From Serinus canaria (taxonomy: Eukaryota; Chordata; Aves; Passeriformes; Fringillidae), in NCBI RefSeq assembly GCF_022539315.1, contig NC_066317.1, positions 41,386,435 to 41,450,434 on the forward strand: a stretch of 64,000 nt of DNA, written 5' to 3'. Below are positions 52,701 through 63,789 of the stretch, one piece after another (position 1 is the first letter of the stretch; every line of letters begins with the position of its first letter). The notes under the pieces were generated by a model. It made no database searches. It was not told the origin of the DNA and saw only the letters and a program-made list of their open reading frames with translations. Both the position numbers and the translations under genes were made by a program.

Positions 52701-54179
52701 AATTTAAAACAGCCATTTGAGTGCAAAATGTTCTGCGTGTGCTGATAACAAAACCTGATTGGAACTACACTGAAACCCTTGTGCAAATCAATAATAAAGC
52801 TGTTTTTGTTTACCCTTTTCATGGATCAGCAGTATCTGCGTATAAGAATTCAACAGTTCTTAGATATTAAGTTTCCTTCTTCAGTAGAATTACAGAGAGA
52901 GTATTAGGAATAACAGTTCACATTCATACTTGAAGAGTGAGAAGCATAAAATATTTAAGTACTGTAATGAAGAAAAAGAGAAGCAGGCAAAGCCCGTCAG
53001 AAAGAGCAGGTAGATAAAATTCAAGCTATGTTGAACTGGGAAGAGATAGAAAGGTTCTAGGTATAGAAGAGCATGGTTATTATTTTATTCACATGTCTAC
53101 ATATATTCACATGTCTACAAGTATCTCTTGGTCAATTTTATCTCATTTTGGGGATCAGATTCAGGTTCACACCATGTTTTTTAGTTTATGCCTCCTGAGT
53201 TTCCACTTCAGTTTTATTCTCTTCACTATTACTACTCCTCAGCTGAACTCATGTTCTTCATATTTAATCAGATTCCTTTAAGCATCCATCACATGTAATT
53301 TCAAATTACATGGCCTGCTTGTAATGCAAGCTGGTTTTTTTTTAATTGGGAAAAAAAACCCAAAACTAATTCTGAAATGGAGTTGTGCCCAGAGCAAAAA
53401 GGCACAAGAGCACTTCTAATCTGTAAGGGTTCAATTACTGCCTGCTGAGCCACAGAGCCTGCATTTGTCTGATTTAGAGTCACTTATTTCAAGTAACGTG
53501 AAGAGGAAGGGAATGTGTCTTTTGTGTGATTAGTCTTAAACAGGAACAGAAGAATCAACTAAGGGATGTTTCTTGGTTGCTTCCAGTATTTAGTAGGATA
53601 CAGCTAAACTAGCCTGCCCCATCTTCTCCCCCACCCCCCATTTCCACCATTTAGTTTTTTTTAGAAATCCATATTTCATTCAGATGTGTCTTCCGTGTAA
53701 GCATACAGCACAGTTATGTAACACTTTCACTTATTCAGTAATCTGATTAACTCCTGAAATAATTGAAGCTCTATGGTACCTGGGTAACTAGGGTACCTAG
53801 ACAACATACATAAGTTGCATACATTTCTCTTTGAGACTTTAGATTTGGCCTTTCTTTCAAAGGCATCACTGAAGTTAATTGCTTGGGGCTCAGGACAGAG
53901 TTACTGCAAAGAGGAATATTCATTCTAAAATCTGGAATAGGTGAAATTAAGGTAATAGTCTTATTCAGCAGACCAATTTCAGCATGTTCCCCTGATTAAT
54001 CTAACACTTGGTTTAAGTGCCTCATTAACAAAGCTGTTCCCTCTGGACATCTGCAAAGAGCTACAGAAGATTATTTAGTGGAGGAACATGGCTGGTACAA
54101 AAGTCAAAAGACTAGGAATGTGGAATTATGAAAGGTAATAAGCAGAAAAATGAAGGAGAGCTTTTCCACAAAAAGGAAT
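46722..54179. other. Gene-free region with A-rich tracts
   Basis: No gene is seen. A12 lies at 47871-47882, an A/C-rich tract at about 47969-48003, two A15 tracts at 50151-50165 and 50213-50227, and a T-run next to an A-run at 53333-53365. A block at about 50298-50620 is GC-richer and of unknown origin. A 15-base direct repeat (ATTCACATGTCTACA) occurs twice at about 53087-53118. The sequence around 48540-48720 and 52180-52560 is complex and free of repeats; it could be conserved non-coding DNA, but only alignment could show that. Confidence 0.6.
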
Positions 54180-56260
54180 CTTATTTGTTAGGAGCTGCCA
54201 AATCAAGTACCCCGATGGAGGCCAGGCTGCCACAGCCTACTCCAGCAAGTAGCAAGACTGAATTCCTAACAGACATGCACCTACACACACATCCATATAG
54301 AATAACTCAGGTGGGAAAAGAGCTTCAAGATGATCAAATCCAACAGTAAGAAATGCATGCACAAGCACAGCCAGCTGCACAGGTCACCACAGACACACAC
54401 ACTCAGCACTAGCCAAGCCAGCACCAACAACCTCCTCCTGCTACCTGTTCTGTCTGATCAGGATAAAATCCCATGAAAGTGGAAGTCCCTCAGGCAGCTG
54501 GCCAGGGACACATAACCTACCCTGGAGCCCCAGACTTCCCAGTTAGAGGTGCCTGGACAGGTGAGCCCCAGGATGCAGCCCCACTCCACATGCAGGTGCT
54601 CAGACCTACACAGACAGGGACCCACACTGTGGACCTGTCCAGCACCTGGTCTTGCACACTGTAGGGCCCAGAACTCTCTTCAGGAGCCTCTTAAACAAGC
54701 TTACCTTTTGGTAATGTACCTTGAGTCAGAAGCAAGGGAGAAATACCAAAAATGTATTCCTCAAGAGAAAACAACAGAAATTTTACTGGCAAACTTCAGA
54801 AAACTGGGAAACTTTGGCAGTAGTTTGAAGCAATGTTCAATCAACATAAATAATTTTATAAAGGGTTAACTTAGCCCAGTCATCTTAAGCATAATCCAAG
54901 CCCATCTAATTTTAAGTTACTCAAACTTCAAGAAGAGGGAATTAGAAGAAGAAAAAGAGAGAGTGATATAGAAAAGACCAAGTATACCCACCACTCCTGG
55001 TTTCATTATTGTTCAGATGACATAAATTCTAAGAGCAGGTACAGTCGAGACTCATGCTCATATCTCATGCTTGGCCTAAGCACCCTTTGTCCTTCCTGGG
55101 CCCTTCCCCCAGGTGGGACTTTCAGCCATCCAACCACTAAGGAGCTGGGTTAGGGGCTCCAGGGGCAGGTGTGGAGCTGGCCTCTGTGCCAAGGATTTGC
55201 AGCCCTGTGAGGTTGGGATACAGGCCCCAGGGAGCAGGGGGTGTTTAGTGTCACCCCAAAGGCAAGACCCAATGTTCCCCTTCTCCCACACATGCATACA
55301 AAATGTTTTGAGACAGTAATTTCCTCCAGTCTCCCACAGACACCAGATTATATAGCTGGCCCCTGGGTCCTCCAATCCCTCAGCTGCCCTGCACAGAGAA
55401 ACAGAAATGTCCCTGGTAGCTGATCCAGAATCATGAACTTACCAGCAGTCATCCCCCAAAGACCATGGACTCTCCAGTTACTGGTCTGAACCTCCTTGTT
55501 CCTCCAGCAGTGGACTCAAGACTCTTTATCCTCTCCCCCTTCTGGCCTAGACTTGTGGTACCTGCAACACTTGGCTCCAAAATCTCCTTCCCCATTTTCC
55601 AGTTAGTCCAGCTGGATGTAGGCTGTGATCACACCCTGGTGTGCCTGCCCACACAACATCCATCAACTCTGGAGTCTCCAGGTGCTGGCACTCAGGGCTG
55701 TGACCAATGGCCCCACTCCTGTTGCTGGCACTTGGACATCCATACACACAAAGAGCAGAGTCCTCCCTAACAGAAAATCAGCTCGAAATGACACTAAATG
55801 AGAAGACATATCAGTCTGGAGGGATCAGTGCAAAACACAACCACACAAGTGTATTGACTGGCAATCTGCTAACATGCAATTTTACCATCTTTTCCCTTTA
55901 TTTTTCCCTTAAATGTCCTTTTCAAGCCATCTTTATCTCTCCCTTTTCCACCTTTAATGCTTCCCCTAAATACCCTATAAGAAATATCCTACAACTCCAA
56001 GATGTTTTTTCCCACACCCCCTAGTCAGTGCCATACTTCTATCCAAAGACTGCTAAGACTCTCCATCCAAAAGGCAGCCCAGAGAGGTTTTCTGATAACT
56101 CCTCTTTGTGGGTATCACCCTAGGCCTTGGGATTGAGGCTCCCCTGGAACAGCCCTTGGAGGAGGAGGTGGAGCAGAGCCTGTGCAATTGGGGCTTCCCT
56201 GTGCTCTTCTGTGCTCTTGGTGATGAGCCTTTAATCACCTGTCCTAATGCTCACAGCAAA
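54180..56260. other. GC-richer repeat-like block, unassigned
   Basis: About 2 kb stands out as GC-richer than its surroundings, in two parts (54180-54700 and 55070-56260) separated by an AT-rich spacer (about 54730-55060). It has overlapping open frames on both strands (for example 54549-54869 plus, 55076-55375 minus, 55465-55770 plus) with no recognisable domain. This is typical of decayed retroelement or LTR sequence in birds. A small CR1 piece lies inside at 54291-54348. I see no LTR pair, TG...CA ends or poly-A signal that would fix the class, so the assignment is left open. Confidence 0.4.
54291..54348 (-). mobile_element. CR1 LINE, short 3' end fragment
   Basis: The plus-strand order ATAGAATAACTCAGG, GGGAAAAGAGCTTCAAGATG and ATCAAATCCAACAGTAA follows the reverse complement of an avian CR1 3' terminus, with the element on the minus strand. 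Only about 58 bp survives and the terminal octamers are degraded, so subfamily and age cannot be judged. Confidence 0.65.
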
Positions 56261-56557
56261 GGTCTAGCTTGATATTAAAACTAGATGTGCCAAAGGTGTC
56301 TGCAGATAACCCAAATCCAGACAGCATTATCCATATTTCAAAATTTTGTTTGGACCACACAGGCAGGGAACTCTTCTGTTGGATTTGAGGATGTCTTCAT
56401 CACATTATCTCAGCTGTTGATCCTCACCTGTAAGGTGAAGCTTCACATTTTTTTCTGAATAATTCAGATAGGAACAGTACCAAACTATGGTCAAAAGCCA
56501 GGAGATCCCATTCCAGTCTGTATTAAAAGATCATTTTTCAAGCAGTACCTTCTGTTT
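56261..56557. other. Gene-free spacer
   Basis: AT-rich DNA with no gene or recognised element. Confidence 0.6.
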
Positions 56558-56680
56558 CAAATTAATTAAATGTGAATTAATTTGGTCAATTACATTTGAT
56601 TAATTATGTGGCATGTGATTGATTAAGTAATCATTTTAACAGTGTATGTTACAAAATAATGAAATAATTTGTAATTGTGG
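56558..56680. promoter_or_regulatory. Dense TAAT/ATTA cluster with two PBX/HOX-like motifs (putative)
   Basis: In about 120 bases the TAATTA, ATTAAT, AATTAC and TAATCA cores recur many times on both strands. Two sites match the PBX/HOX composite TGATTNAT: TGATTAAT at 56597-56604 and TGATTGAT at 56616-56623, 19 bases apart. AT-rich DNA gives such cores by chance, so the case for an enhancer rests on the density and on the two composites together. No gene is near enough to suggest a target. Confidence 0.25.
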
Positions 56681-59600
56681 TCTATTAGAAGCTTGTAGGA
56701 ATTAGAAATTGTAGGAATAAAAACACAATCTGGAAGTTTGACATGATCAGCTCAAAAAAGAGGTTAAAACTTATAGTATAATTTCTCTCTTACAGAATAT
56801 AAATAAAATCACATACTTCATTACTTTTTAATCATATAGGGAAAGTCTATACTCAATACTTAGCTTTATGCTTGCAGAGAAAACACATTATTGAAAATAT
56901 TTGTTAATTAATTTTAACTTACAGTAGAATATGTACAGAAATATTTTTAAAAAATTTTTAAGTTGCAAGGGATTAGAAGGCAGGCAGGCATAATTTCAGT
57001 AGGGGATTTTTTACAATGTCAGTCACCCTTTAGGATGAATTATTGAATGAACTTGGAAACAGGATTAGCAGTGTAACAAAGAAAACAGGTTAGGTTACAA
57101 TAGCCATTTCTGTTCTTGAAATTAATGAAGTCTAGATCTTGAAAACTTGGAGGAAAAACATTATGTACTGCCTCATCTAGCCTAAGTACTAGTGTAGAAG
57201 GAAAAAAAACAGTGAGATTTCCTTTAACTGATTTTTTTTAAGGGAATAGAAGAAAATGAAAGGTTCTGTAGAAACAGTGTTTGCTTTTCATACAGACAAG
57301 TGGGAAGAGTAAAAGTAAGGGCACATCAGCATGTCTGGGAGAATGTACTGCCTGAGGCAATGGCCTGTTTCAGGTTTTCCTCTGCCCTTAGCAATCACCT
57401 TTTGGCACCTATGGAGTTCCATTCTTCTTCCTAATTTTCAGCAAAACCAGGACAATCATTAAACCTTTATTCTGGCATAAGGCACAAACAGCTTTCTATC
57501 CTTTAAATAATAGAACATATGAAATCCTGCTTTGGAGAATAGTTAGAAATACTTGCTACTGCATAATTCTAAAATTCTGAAAAGGATCCTCGAGTTTTAA
57601 TTTTTTTTTCTGGACCTGCTAGCCTTATATTCTGCAATGTTTGTCTTAACTATATTTCTATTGCAATATGAGCATTGTCAGAAAGCAGTAATACAAATGA
57701 AATGCCTAAAAATATTTTTTAAAGCATTTTAAATGCTGAAATATTTATGTGAAAAGGGGAAAAGATGAACTGGGGTTTAGCCTTGGGAAGCAGTGAAACT
57801 TCAAAGAAATTGGTGGGTATAGCCCAAGGTATTTCACAGCTTTAAAACCTCATCCAAGGTACCTGCTTTAGGTGATTTGATTAATAAAATTAAACATTCC
57901 TTTCTATGTGAATAACAGTCCTTAAAGTACAAATATATATGTCCCACACTGCAGTGTGCATTCAGCTATCCATGAGATAACTGAGGGCAAGGGAGTGAGG
58001 GAGGGAAATCAAAACAGACAAAGTACCAGCAGAAATAATTGGCACTAATTTAATTATTATTGATACGCAATAAGGCTCATCTTTCCAGAGGTGCAGGGAT
58101 ATCTTCCTTACAGACAAAATGTCAGCCTTAGCTTATTCAGTGACCACGTCATTGCCATGAGAGATTGCTTGCAGGCATTGTGCTACATTTCAGTTTTCTG
58201 CCTCACAATGGCACATTTAAAGGTACTTCTGACAGAATTCATTATAATGCCAGTCAACCAACAGAACTGCAGAACTTTTTATTCTACTATAAATGTGAAT
58301 GGTACATTTTCACCTTAATCCCTTCACTTGGATAACCAAACTGATATTTAATTACCTATTGAGAAGCTGGGTCCTAATTAGAGCTGTGCAGAGCTATTCA
58401 CACATTGAACCTGAGTGAACAAGCATCTCACTGTTTTCAAGTTTATTGCCATTAGCCCAGTGGGTTTGCTCTTCACCACAAGACTTAGTTCAACCATTAT
58501 GCTCCAGAGAAAGAAAAACCCTGAGAACACAAACACTGATATTACTGCACTCTACCAAGAGCCCATTGAGCCTTTCTACCCTTTTAAATAAGCTATTAAA
58601 AGACAAAGTAAAAAAACTGTAGAGGATCCAACCAGTGGGGAAATACCGAGGCAATTTTACAAAAAAAAAGGGTATTACTGAAAGAATGGAGGAGATTTAG
58701 AGAAAAAAATTGTTGAAGCAATTTAAGATAATAGGATGCTAATTAAAGAGGAATTATAGTGGAGATTTTATAATACTTCTAACACTGGCAGTAATGTTGA
58801 CTGCATCTGGGTTGGAAACAAGCACAAGAAGCCAAGGCATTACTGGCAATTAGGAACCAGACACTGCCACTCTCAGGGAACAGGGTTTCTCTGTGAGCAG
58901 GTAACGCTCAGGGCAAGTAACAGAGGGAAATTGTACCCCAGGTGCTGCTCAGAGTGATTGCTCTGCCACTGTCATGCACTAGGCAGTTAGGGACAAAATA
59001 CACAGTCAGCATTCTCTCTCATAGGAGTCTCAGGTGTGCGACTGAAGAGTGGGGCCTCAGTCTGAATGGATGTTTCCAGGGTCTGATTCTTGAATACATT
59101 CACCTTAAACTGCACAGTTCACTTTTAGACAGCTGTGACAACTTCTGAAATGTCCTAGAAACGTTGGGTCCTGTATGGGTCAAATTATATCATCAAAATC
59201 AGCATGAATAGCATTATTGTAATATATTATAAAGATAAATTTTGATATAAAATAGTCCAATTTGCATGAAAACATGCATTATAAACATGGAAGTAATGGC
59301 AAATGTTAAAATATCTGTTGAATATGTTTAAACTACTCATTTGAACATCTTTACTGACCTTTGAGAATGGTCAAAAGCTTCAAAGAAAACAAGGGTAATT
59401 TATCTCTAGTTTGGTATGGTTCATATAAAAACATTTAAAAATAAACTGATGGTTTATTTTAATTAAAATAAATAAAAGGTTTTGTGGTGAGAAAGTTAGA
59501 GAACTTTTTGCCTGAAGAAAAGTATTGTGATCAGGTTACACACCTGCAAAAAAATGGAGCTTATGAAATTAAGATTGAAAGTACTGAGTTTGCTGACACA

Positions 59601-60649
59601 ACTTTAGCAGTCAGAATAACACATGATCACAGTAAGGCAAACATTGCCAAATACAATACCTAATCAAATATAGCACTATACATTAGAAAAAAGATAAAAT
59701 CATATTCATTGCAATTTAAAATATACTGATGTGGCACACAGTAAAAAAAAAAACAGAAAAAACCAAACCCAAACCAAAACTCAAGAAACTGAATAATTTG
59801 TACAGCTGCAGAATGATGTATTTTAAAATTATGCTCTTCTTGGCCCACATCTGTCTTTTCCAGTACATGGCTCTAGAAGACCAGTGGCCAAACACTGCGA
59901 TAAACAGAAATTGAACATAGAAAGGAGAGAAAGGCATATTACAAATCCTGTAATTATTCTGTCCCAGAGGGATATTCTCTCCTGAGTTTCTGCTTATTTC
60001 AGTGCTTCCAGGGTTGGATTCAGCTGCCTTTCTCTGCAATAGAAAAGGCACAATGACTTCTGCTTCCCAAAAAGGACTCAAAGTAAATGAACGTACAAAA
60101 TACCCAGCAGTCTGTACAATCCGCATGTGATTTCCTGAAGGACTAAGAGGCAAGAAAGTCAAGGTTACATTTTAATTTTGTTCTGACTCATTCTATTCTT
60201 AGTTTTCTATTATTACCTCTTCTTGAAAGAAAACGTGCCCACATGTGGAACAGTCTAAAAGAGGAACATCAATCCTAAAACACTTCTTGCCTGTACTGCC
60301 ACCTAAGATCATTTGCAAAGAAAAATCATTACCTAGAGGTCTTTTGGAAGGTCCTGACCTTGGCTACCTTGAAGTGCAGACAGCACATTGTTTCACAATA
60401 TGTTCCTGCTTGTACCCATAATAAAAGGGTATCTCAGAAAGACAAGCAAGGTTTCCTTATCCCTCTGGATTACTTCACCATGCACTTATTTAGATGCACC
60501 TGCTACTGTGACATTGAATCCTATGCAGTATAAAAGAGACTCCAATAATCTGACAGCAGAGTGGTGGAGCAGAAGACAGCAGCTCAGTGTGATAGAGATC
60601 ATGGAGACAGATGACTTGGAGATGAACAGTTCAAACAACTAATGAAAGT
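56681..60649. other. Gene-free DNA
   Basis: No gene is seen. The stretch 58020-58500 is complex, repeat-free sequence with homeodomain-type cores (for example TTTAATTATTATTGATA at about 58050) and could be conserved non-coding DNA. An A/C-rich tract with AAACC-like steps lies at 59738-59785. The longest open frame of the window (148 codons, minus, 59716-60162) has no recognisable domain, and its C-terminal part is the translation of that low-complexity tract. Confidence 0.6.
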
Positions 60650-61950
60650 ATATAGGTGTCATGACGTCTGGCATTACACAAAGGAGGGAGCAGAAAAAAG
60701 GTTTATAGGGGCTGTGAAAGGAAAAGGAAGGTCTTTGAGTGCACACAGGGAAGAGATTTCAAAATAGCCTAGATCTGTAATAAAATCTCAGAAGGGAAGA
60801 GAGAGGAAAAGAAATCAAACACAAAAACCCGTTTTCTGCCTAAATTTAGGCAGAGGTGAATCACAGTTATGAGAGGGTCAATAAAGAGATCAGCCCTGGG
60901 GTGTTGCTACACAGCTGCCTCAATATGGGAGTACATAGAGAGAATTATTTGTTAAAACACAGCCAAAACATGATGAAAATATCATCCTGGAAAGTCGCTG
61001 AGCTAAACCACAGAGGTTCATTACTGATATAGAGATGCAATCTCCTTAGGAATGACAGGTGTAAGAAAAAGAGAGAAAGGTGTACCATGTATTAAAAGTG
61101 TATTTTTCACAAGTTCATGGAAAGGAGAGAATTTTGCTAGATGGTTTTTGTTTTACAGAAGGATCATATCTGCAAAGAATTCACATATTCCACATAAGCT
61201 AGAAGACAAAATGGTTAACTCTTTTTTTTTTTTTTTTTAATTAAAGCCTTGTAACAAAAGGAGATTGTAATTTTTCAGAGATACCTAAGGGCAAAGTAGG
61301 ATGACACAGTTAGTGCATAGAATATTTTGCAGGCAATTTTTATTTTAGAGCTTAAAGGATGCTCCTTTTTAAGATTGTGTTTCAACTAACTACAATGATA
61401 GAACACACAAACCCAAGGTACAATCAGAAAATAAAATGGTGAAAGATTACAGAAAAGATGAGAGAGGTAATGAAGTGTGAAGGCAAAAAAGCAGGAAAGA
61501 GATTGCTGAGGGGGAAGGCAAACTCTACCTTTTCCTGGAGTACAGGAGACAGCTTACAGGGAAGAGAAAAAAGTTAAAGGGCACAGGAGTGCAGCACTGC
61601 TGGAACTTACTGAAAGAGAAGGCATTTAATGCAGAGTGGAGGGTTATTTGCAAGTGAAGCAAGGAATGGCAGAATAGTAAGAAACTATTGTAGAGAAATC
61701 AGAATTTCTCCAGTGACCTGAAAATTCAAAAAGAATCAAACAAAAAGTGGAAAGAAGATTATAGGTTTTAATGTGAATATAAAGGAACAGCTCAAGACCC
61801 TTAGGGGTAAGATCAAAAAGCACTGTGACATAAAAGGAAACAAGATAAGGTTCACTAAATGCAGAAAGAGGAAATCAAAACACAGGCTAGCTGCTTAACA
61901 GTGGAGAAGATTAAGAAAGACTCAAAAAAGATTGAAGTATTCAATAGTAC
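60650..61950. other. Purine-skewed gene-free block
   Basis: The plus strand is visibly enriched in A and G (long GAAAG, GGAAGAGA and AAAAAG-type stretches) over about 1.3 kb, with few pyrimidine runs except T17 at 61222-61238. Retroviral interiors and some transcribed regions show such skew, but I find no readable gag or pol frame, no LTR pair and no repeat unit. Nothing else is recognised here. Confidence 0.4.
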
Positions 61951-62422
61951 CTGTTCTCAAGTCTTTCTGATAACAAAGAAACAAAATTGCATCTGTAGAA
62001 GCTCTCTGGAGTAAAATCTTTAATAAATTCATTTTTAACCAGGAAATAACAGTGTAGAGGACAAATATATTTAAGAATATGAAAATAAAAAAACTGATTT
62101 TTCACTAAGAAAATAACTCTATAAAACATAAGCTTTATTAGTTCCTTATCTCAAACTAAATGGAACTATCCCCTCAAGTTTGCCTGTAATGTCCAAAATA
62201 AAAGCAAACCTTGCATTAAAAAGAAAAAACTAGACACTATAGTATAGTTAGAGTAGTTTCCATTCACATAACTATTCACTTAAATGCACATATTTATTGT
62301 TCGTCATTTCCTCAAGAGAATTTTTGAATTCTAAAATATCTAGAAGTTTAGATAGTAGCAACTTCTTGGTTTTCCTAGGAGCTGATCATATTTATTTCAT
62401 TCTCTTAGGCCAGTTATCAGTT
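61951..62422. other. Gene-free spacer
   Basis: AT-rich DNA with no gene or recognised element. Confidence 0.6.
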
Positions 62423-62567
62423 TTGAGGAGTACATCTGCTGCAGGTAGCTCTGTTTGCAAGCTGCAGTTTGAGCTTTGGGTGGGAGCCTGAGACACGAGG
62501 CCATGAACAGCCAACACGAGGTTACCAAAAGGCACAAAGAGAAGTGGTGGCATCCAGGTGGATGGAT
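62423..62567 (+). mobile_element. LTR-like element fragment, family copy B
   Basis: This segment matches, in the opposite orientation, the minus-strand 5' third of the LTR-like element at 15272-15754. Shared words include GCAGGTAGCTCTGTT, GCAGTTTGAGCT, GGGAGCCTGAGACA and CCAGGTGGATGGAT in the same order and spacing, with roughly three quarters identity by eye. The match stops near 62567, before the part with the poly-A signal, so only the U3-side end survives. No polypurine tract precedes it. Confidence 0.75.
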
Positions 62568-62686
62568 TACAGATGATTATTTGGTTAAAAGATAGAGCCA
62601 GAGAGAAGATCTATTTTCCCATTTTATAAAAAATATTTTTAATTTGGATTCTCCAGGACAGAAAGCACTTTCCGTGGACATTGTTC

Positions 62687-62706
62687 AAACCTTTGTTCAA
62701 AGGTTT
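62687..62706. promoter_or_regulatory. 20-bp perfect palindrome with paired TCF/LEF-type cores (putative)
   Basis: AAACCTTTG, a 2-base centre TT, then CAAAGGTTT form a near-perfect 20-base dyad: both 9-base arms match exactly. The two arms give CTTTGTT and TTCAAAG, which fit the TCF/LEF core CTTTGWW on opposite strands. HNF4-type CAAAGGT is an alternative reading. Function is inference from motif only. Confidence 0.3.
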
Positions 62707-63789
62707 TGATATTTTATTGTAATTTTCTGTTTTGGTAAAACATTAACAATAGATGGTGATGGTCTACATCTGCTTGATCCTGTCTCAGTGTACCAAGGTG
62801 GGCTACATCTTATTTTGGCCACATCTACTCCTCTGTTTCTGTCACTCTGAATACCATAAATATTCTTTGTGCAGTGAGGAAAGGTCACATTTGCTCTTGG
62901 AGCATTAGTCATCTTTTTATTTTGCACTGCTATATCTTCACTTTTTAATGCCTAATGGAAACAACAAGACTGTGATGGAGGAATCATGTAAACCTCCCTC
63001 TTCTTACATGCCTATTATGGAACTACAATGGTTACACATAAAACATGCTCTGCTTTCTTTATGCACCCAAATAAAGAAATATACATTGATCCATAATCAA
63101 CAGAGAATAACAAGAGGGGTTTGAACATCTTCATACTGAAAAGTGTAAAAATATTTCTTAAAACTGCTCTGTAATTTCTCAACTGATTGAAGAATCTTAT
63201 GCACAAAGACAGCACTCAGATTTGCTCTGAAACTACTTCAAAGAACGTATTTGCTAGGGAAAATCGTAGGCAGTTTTCATCTCTGTAGGCATGATATCTT
63301 AAGATTAGTGAAAGATGTTCTGATTTGATAAGGATACTTGAGTAGAAATTCTATGGATTTTCATTTTTTTTCACCATCAGTTACATACTAAGTGGTTTAG
63401 AAAGGGAGGTTGGTTTGAATTATGGTTAGATGAATCCACAACAGCACAGGTGCTGTAGAGGCAAAGAGAGGAGACCTGATTCCTTATTCCATAGCTGGGT
63501 AGCAAAAGCTTGCATCTTTGACCTTCATGATAAATTGTCTGCATTCACCTAACATCACCTAACAACAGCATTCTGCCACTGTCCCCTGTTTCACACCTGC
63601 AAATATTTTGATCTGAGACTTTTTATTTGCATATTTCAAGTCCTTCACAGAAAGACTGTTTTTACCTTAGGGCCTGAAGCAGCAATTCCGTCAGACTGAG
63701 AGGCCTAAGGCTACACTAGGAAAGTATAATTTACCAAAATCATACAGTACATATTGAAGTCAAAATCCACCCTTCATTGTTTTCCTATT
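62707..63789. other. Gene-free spacer
   Basis: No gene or recognised element is seen; open frames on the minus strand (62697-62927, 63015-63215) show no known motifs. Confidence 0.6.

Noticed and set aside
59716..60162. Longest open frame of the window (148 codons, minus)
   Set aside because: No recognisable domain; its C-terminal part translates the A/C-rich low-complexity tract at 59738-59785; a frame of this length is expected about once by chance in 64 kb.
61222..61238. T17 as a possible minus-strand retrocopy tail
   Set aside because: No poly-A signal or coding remnant precedes it on the minus strand.
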